Shown: positions 5,512 through 5,990 of the stretch, piece after piece
Numbering within the stretch: position 1 is the first letter of the stretch
How the letters are laid out: each line of letters starts with the position of its first letter
Source: an uncultured Prevotella sp.
GTDB lineage: Bacteria > Bacteroidota > Bacteroidia > Bacteroidales > Bacteroidaceae
DNA: 5,990 bases
Direction of reading: 5' to 3'
Assembly (NCBI GenBank): GCA_934190685.1
Contig: CAKPTK010000128.1
Location: 1-5,990 of the forward strand
Program-made: the position numbers and the translations under genes
The notes under the pieces: model-generated
Database searches by the model: none
What the model saw: the letters and a program-made list of their open reading frames with translations, nothing else
What the model was told of the DNA's origin: nothing

Positions 5512-5990
5512 CTATTCTTTTACAATTTTCTTGTGGTTCTTGATATACACGCCCTTGGGCAGTGCGTCGAGGTCGGTGCCCATGCAGGTTCCATTGAGGG
5601 TGTAGATGCGGTTGTCTGCATTGTCTGCGCTGGTCTCAGTGTGGCGGATACCGCTGGCCACATCGGTTGTGTAGTCGAAGGTGACGGAGCCGTCGGCGTG
5701 CTCGGTGATGTTCTTCAGCGCAAAGTTGGTCTTGCCGCCAGTGGTACTTTTGTAGAACAGGAAGTTGGGCAACTGGCTGTCGTCGGTGAGTTGTTTCACA
5801 CCACTCTGACTCTTGTCGGAGAAGGTGTCGCCGCACTGTTGTGTATAAAAGTCGTAGCTTGCGGCTGCTGCGTTCTTGTCGTTGAGCATCAGTCCGTCGG
5901 CGGGGATGACCGCCATGTGTGGATGGCCGAGTGTGTTGTTGACGGTGTTATCCTTGGAGTTGCCGGTGAGCACGTTGAAGATATTCTCGT
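5512..5990 (-). CDS. Partial secreted M6-type metalloprotease, C-terminal region
   Basis: The last 158 residues of a protein whose start lies beyond the right edge. The frame is open to position 5990, and the in-frame GTG at 5971-5973 is not the real start. The segment [16 protein letters not shown], then [16 protein letters not shown], then [18 protein letters not shown] resembles the region after the catalytic domain in M6 (immune inhibitor A-like) proteases of Prevotella and Bacteroides. The zinc-binding HExxH would lie outside the window, so activity cannot be judged. The last 30 or so residues (IYTLNG, then [16 protein letters not shown]) resemble the conserved end of type IX secretion (type A) C-terminal signals, pointing to export and possibly surface attachment. 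The stop is 2 bp upstream of the trmD start codon, so the two genes very likely share a transcript. M6 membership rests on the C-terminal pattern only; another secreted peptidase with the same tail is possible. Confidence 0.65.
   Translation of the reverse strand, partial: ENIFNVLTGNSKDNTVNNTLGHPHMAVIPADGLMLNDKNAAAASYDFYTQQCGDTFSDKSQSGVKQLTDDSQLPNFLFYKSTTGGKTNFALKNITEHADGSVTFDYTTDVASGIRHTETSADNADNRIYTLNGTCMGTDLDALPKGVYIKNHKKIVKE

Overview
The window looks like ordinary chromosomal DNA from a Bacteroidales bacterium, most likely Prevotellaceae (Prevotella/Segatella type). This is inferred from three things: gene starts preceded by A/T-rich sequence without Shine-Dalgarno motifs, promoter cores of the Bacteroidota form TAnnTTTGY, and protein families and sequence styles typical of that group. 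The clearest of these are an M6-type secreted protease ending in a type IX-like C-terminal tail and a DUF2752/TM2 gene pair. No RNA gene, CRISPR array, insertion sequence or origin was found.

Layout. Positions 1-170 hold two hairpins and no gene. Hairpin 107-143 fits as the terminator of the leftward genes; hairpin 24-59 probably serves the neighbour beyond the left edge. Positions 171-2819 (minus strand) are a two-gene peptidase operon: an Xaa-Pro aminopeptidase (M24) followed 39 bp later by an exported papain-like C1 peptidase of the bleomycin hydrolase/PepC type. Positions 2820-2915 are a divergent control region with two identical promoter cores in mirror orientation. Positions 2916-3764 (plus) encode a patatin-like phospholipase of the YjjU type. 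Positions 3765-4025 are a decayed stretch that keeps the C-terminal half of a CD225/dispanin-like membrane protein. Positions 4026-4767 (plus) hold two small membrane-protein genes, DUF2752 and TM2. A strong bidirectional terminator at 4781-4823 separates them from the leftward pair at the right end: a partial M6-type metalloprotease whose stop lies 2 bp before the start of trmD.

The two leftward peptidases could act in sequence on peptides, but they are predicted to sit in different compartments (cytosol and periplasm), so a shared pathway is only a suggestion. The CD225 remnant, DUF2752 and TM2 look like a small-membrane-protein cassette that has lost its first member. trmD is the only clear housekeeping gene. 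Nothing here amounts to a clear undescribed system. The points most worth a second look are the broken CD225 gene overlapping DUF2752, the coupling of a secreted protease to trmD, and the mirrored promoter pair.
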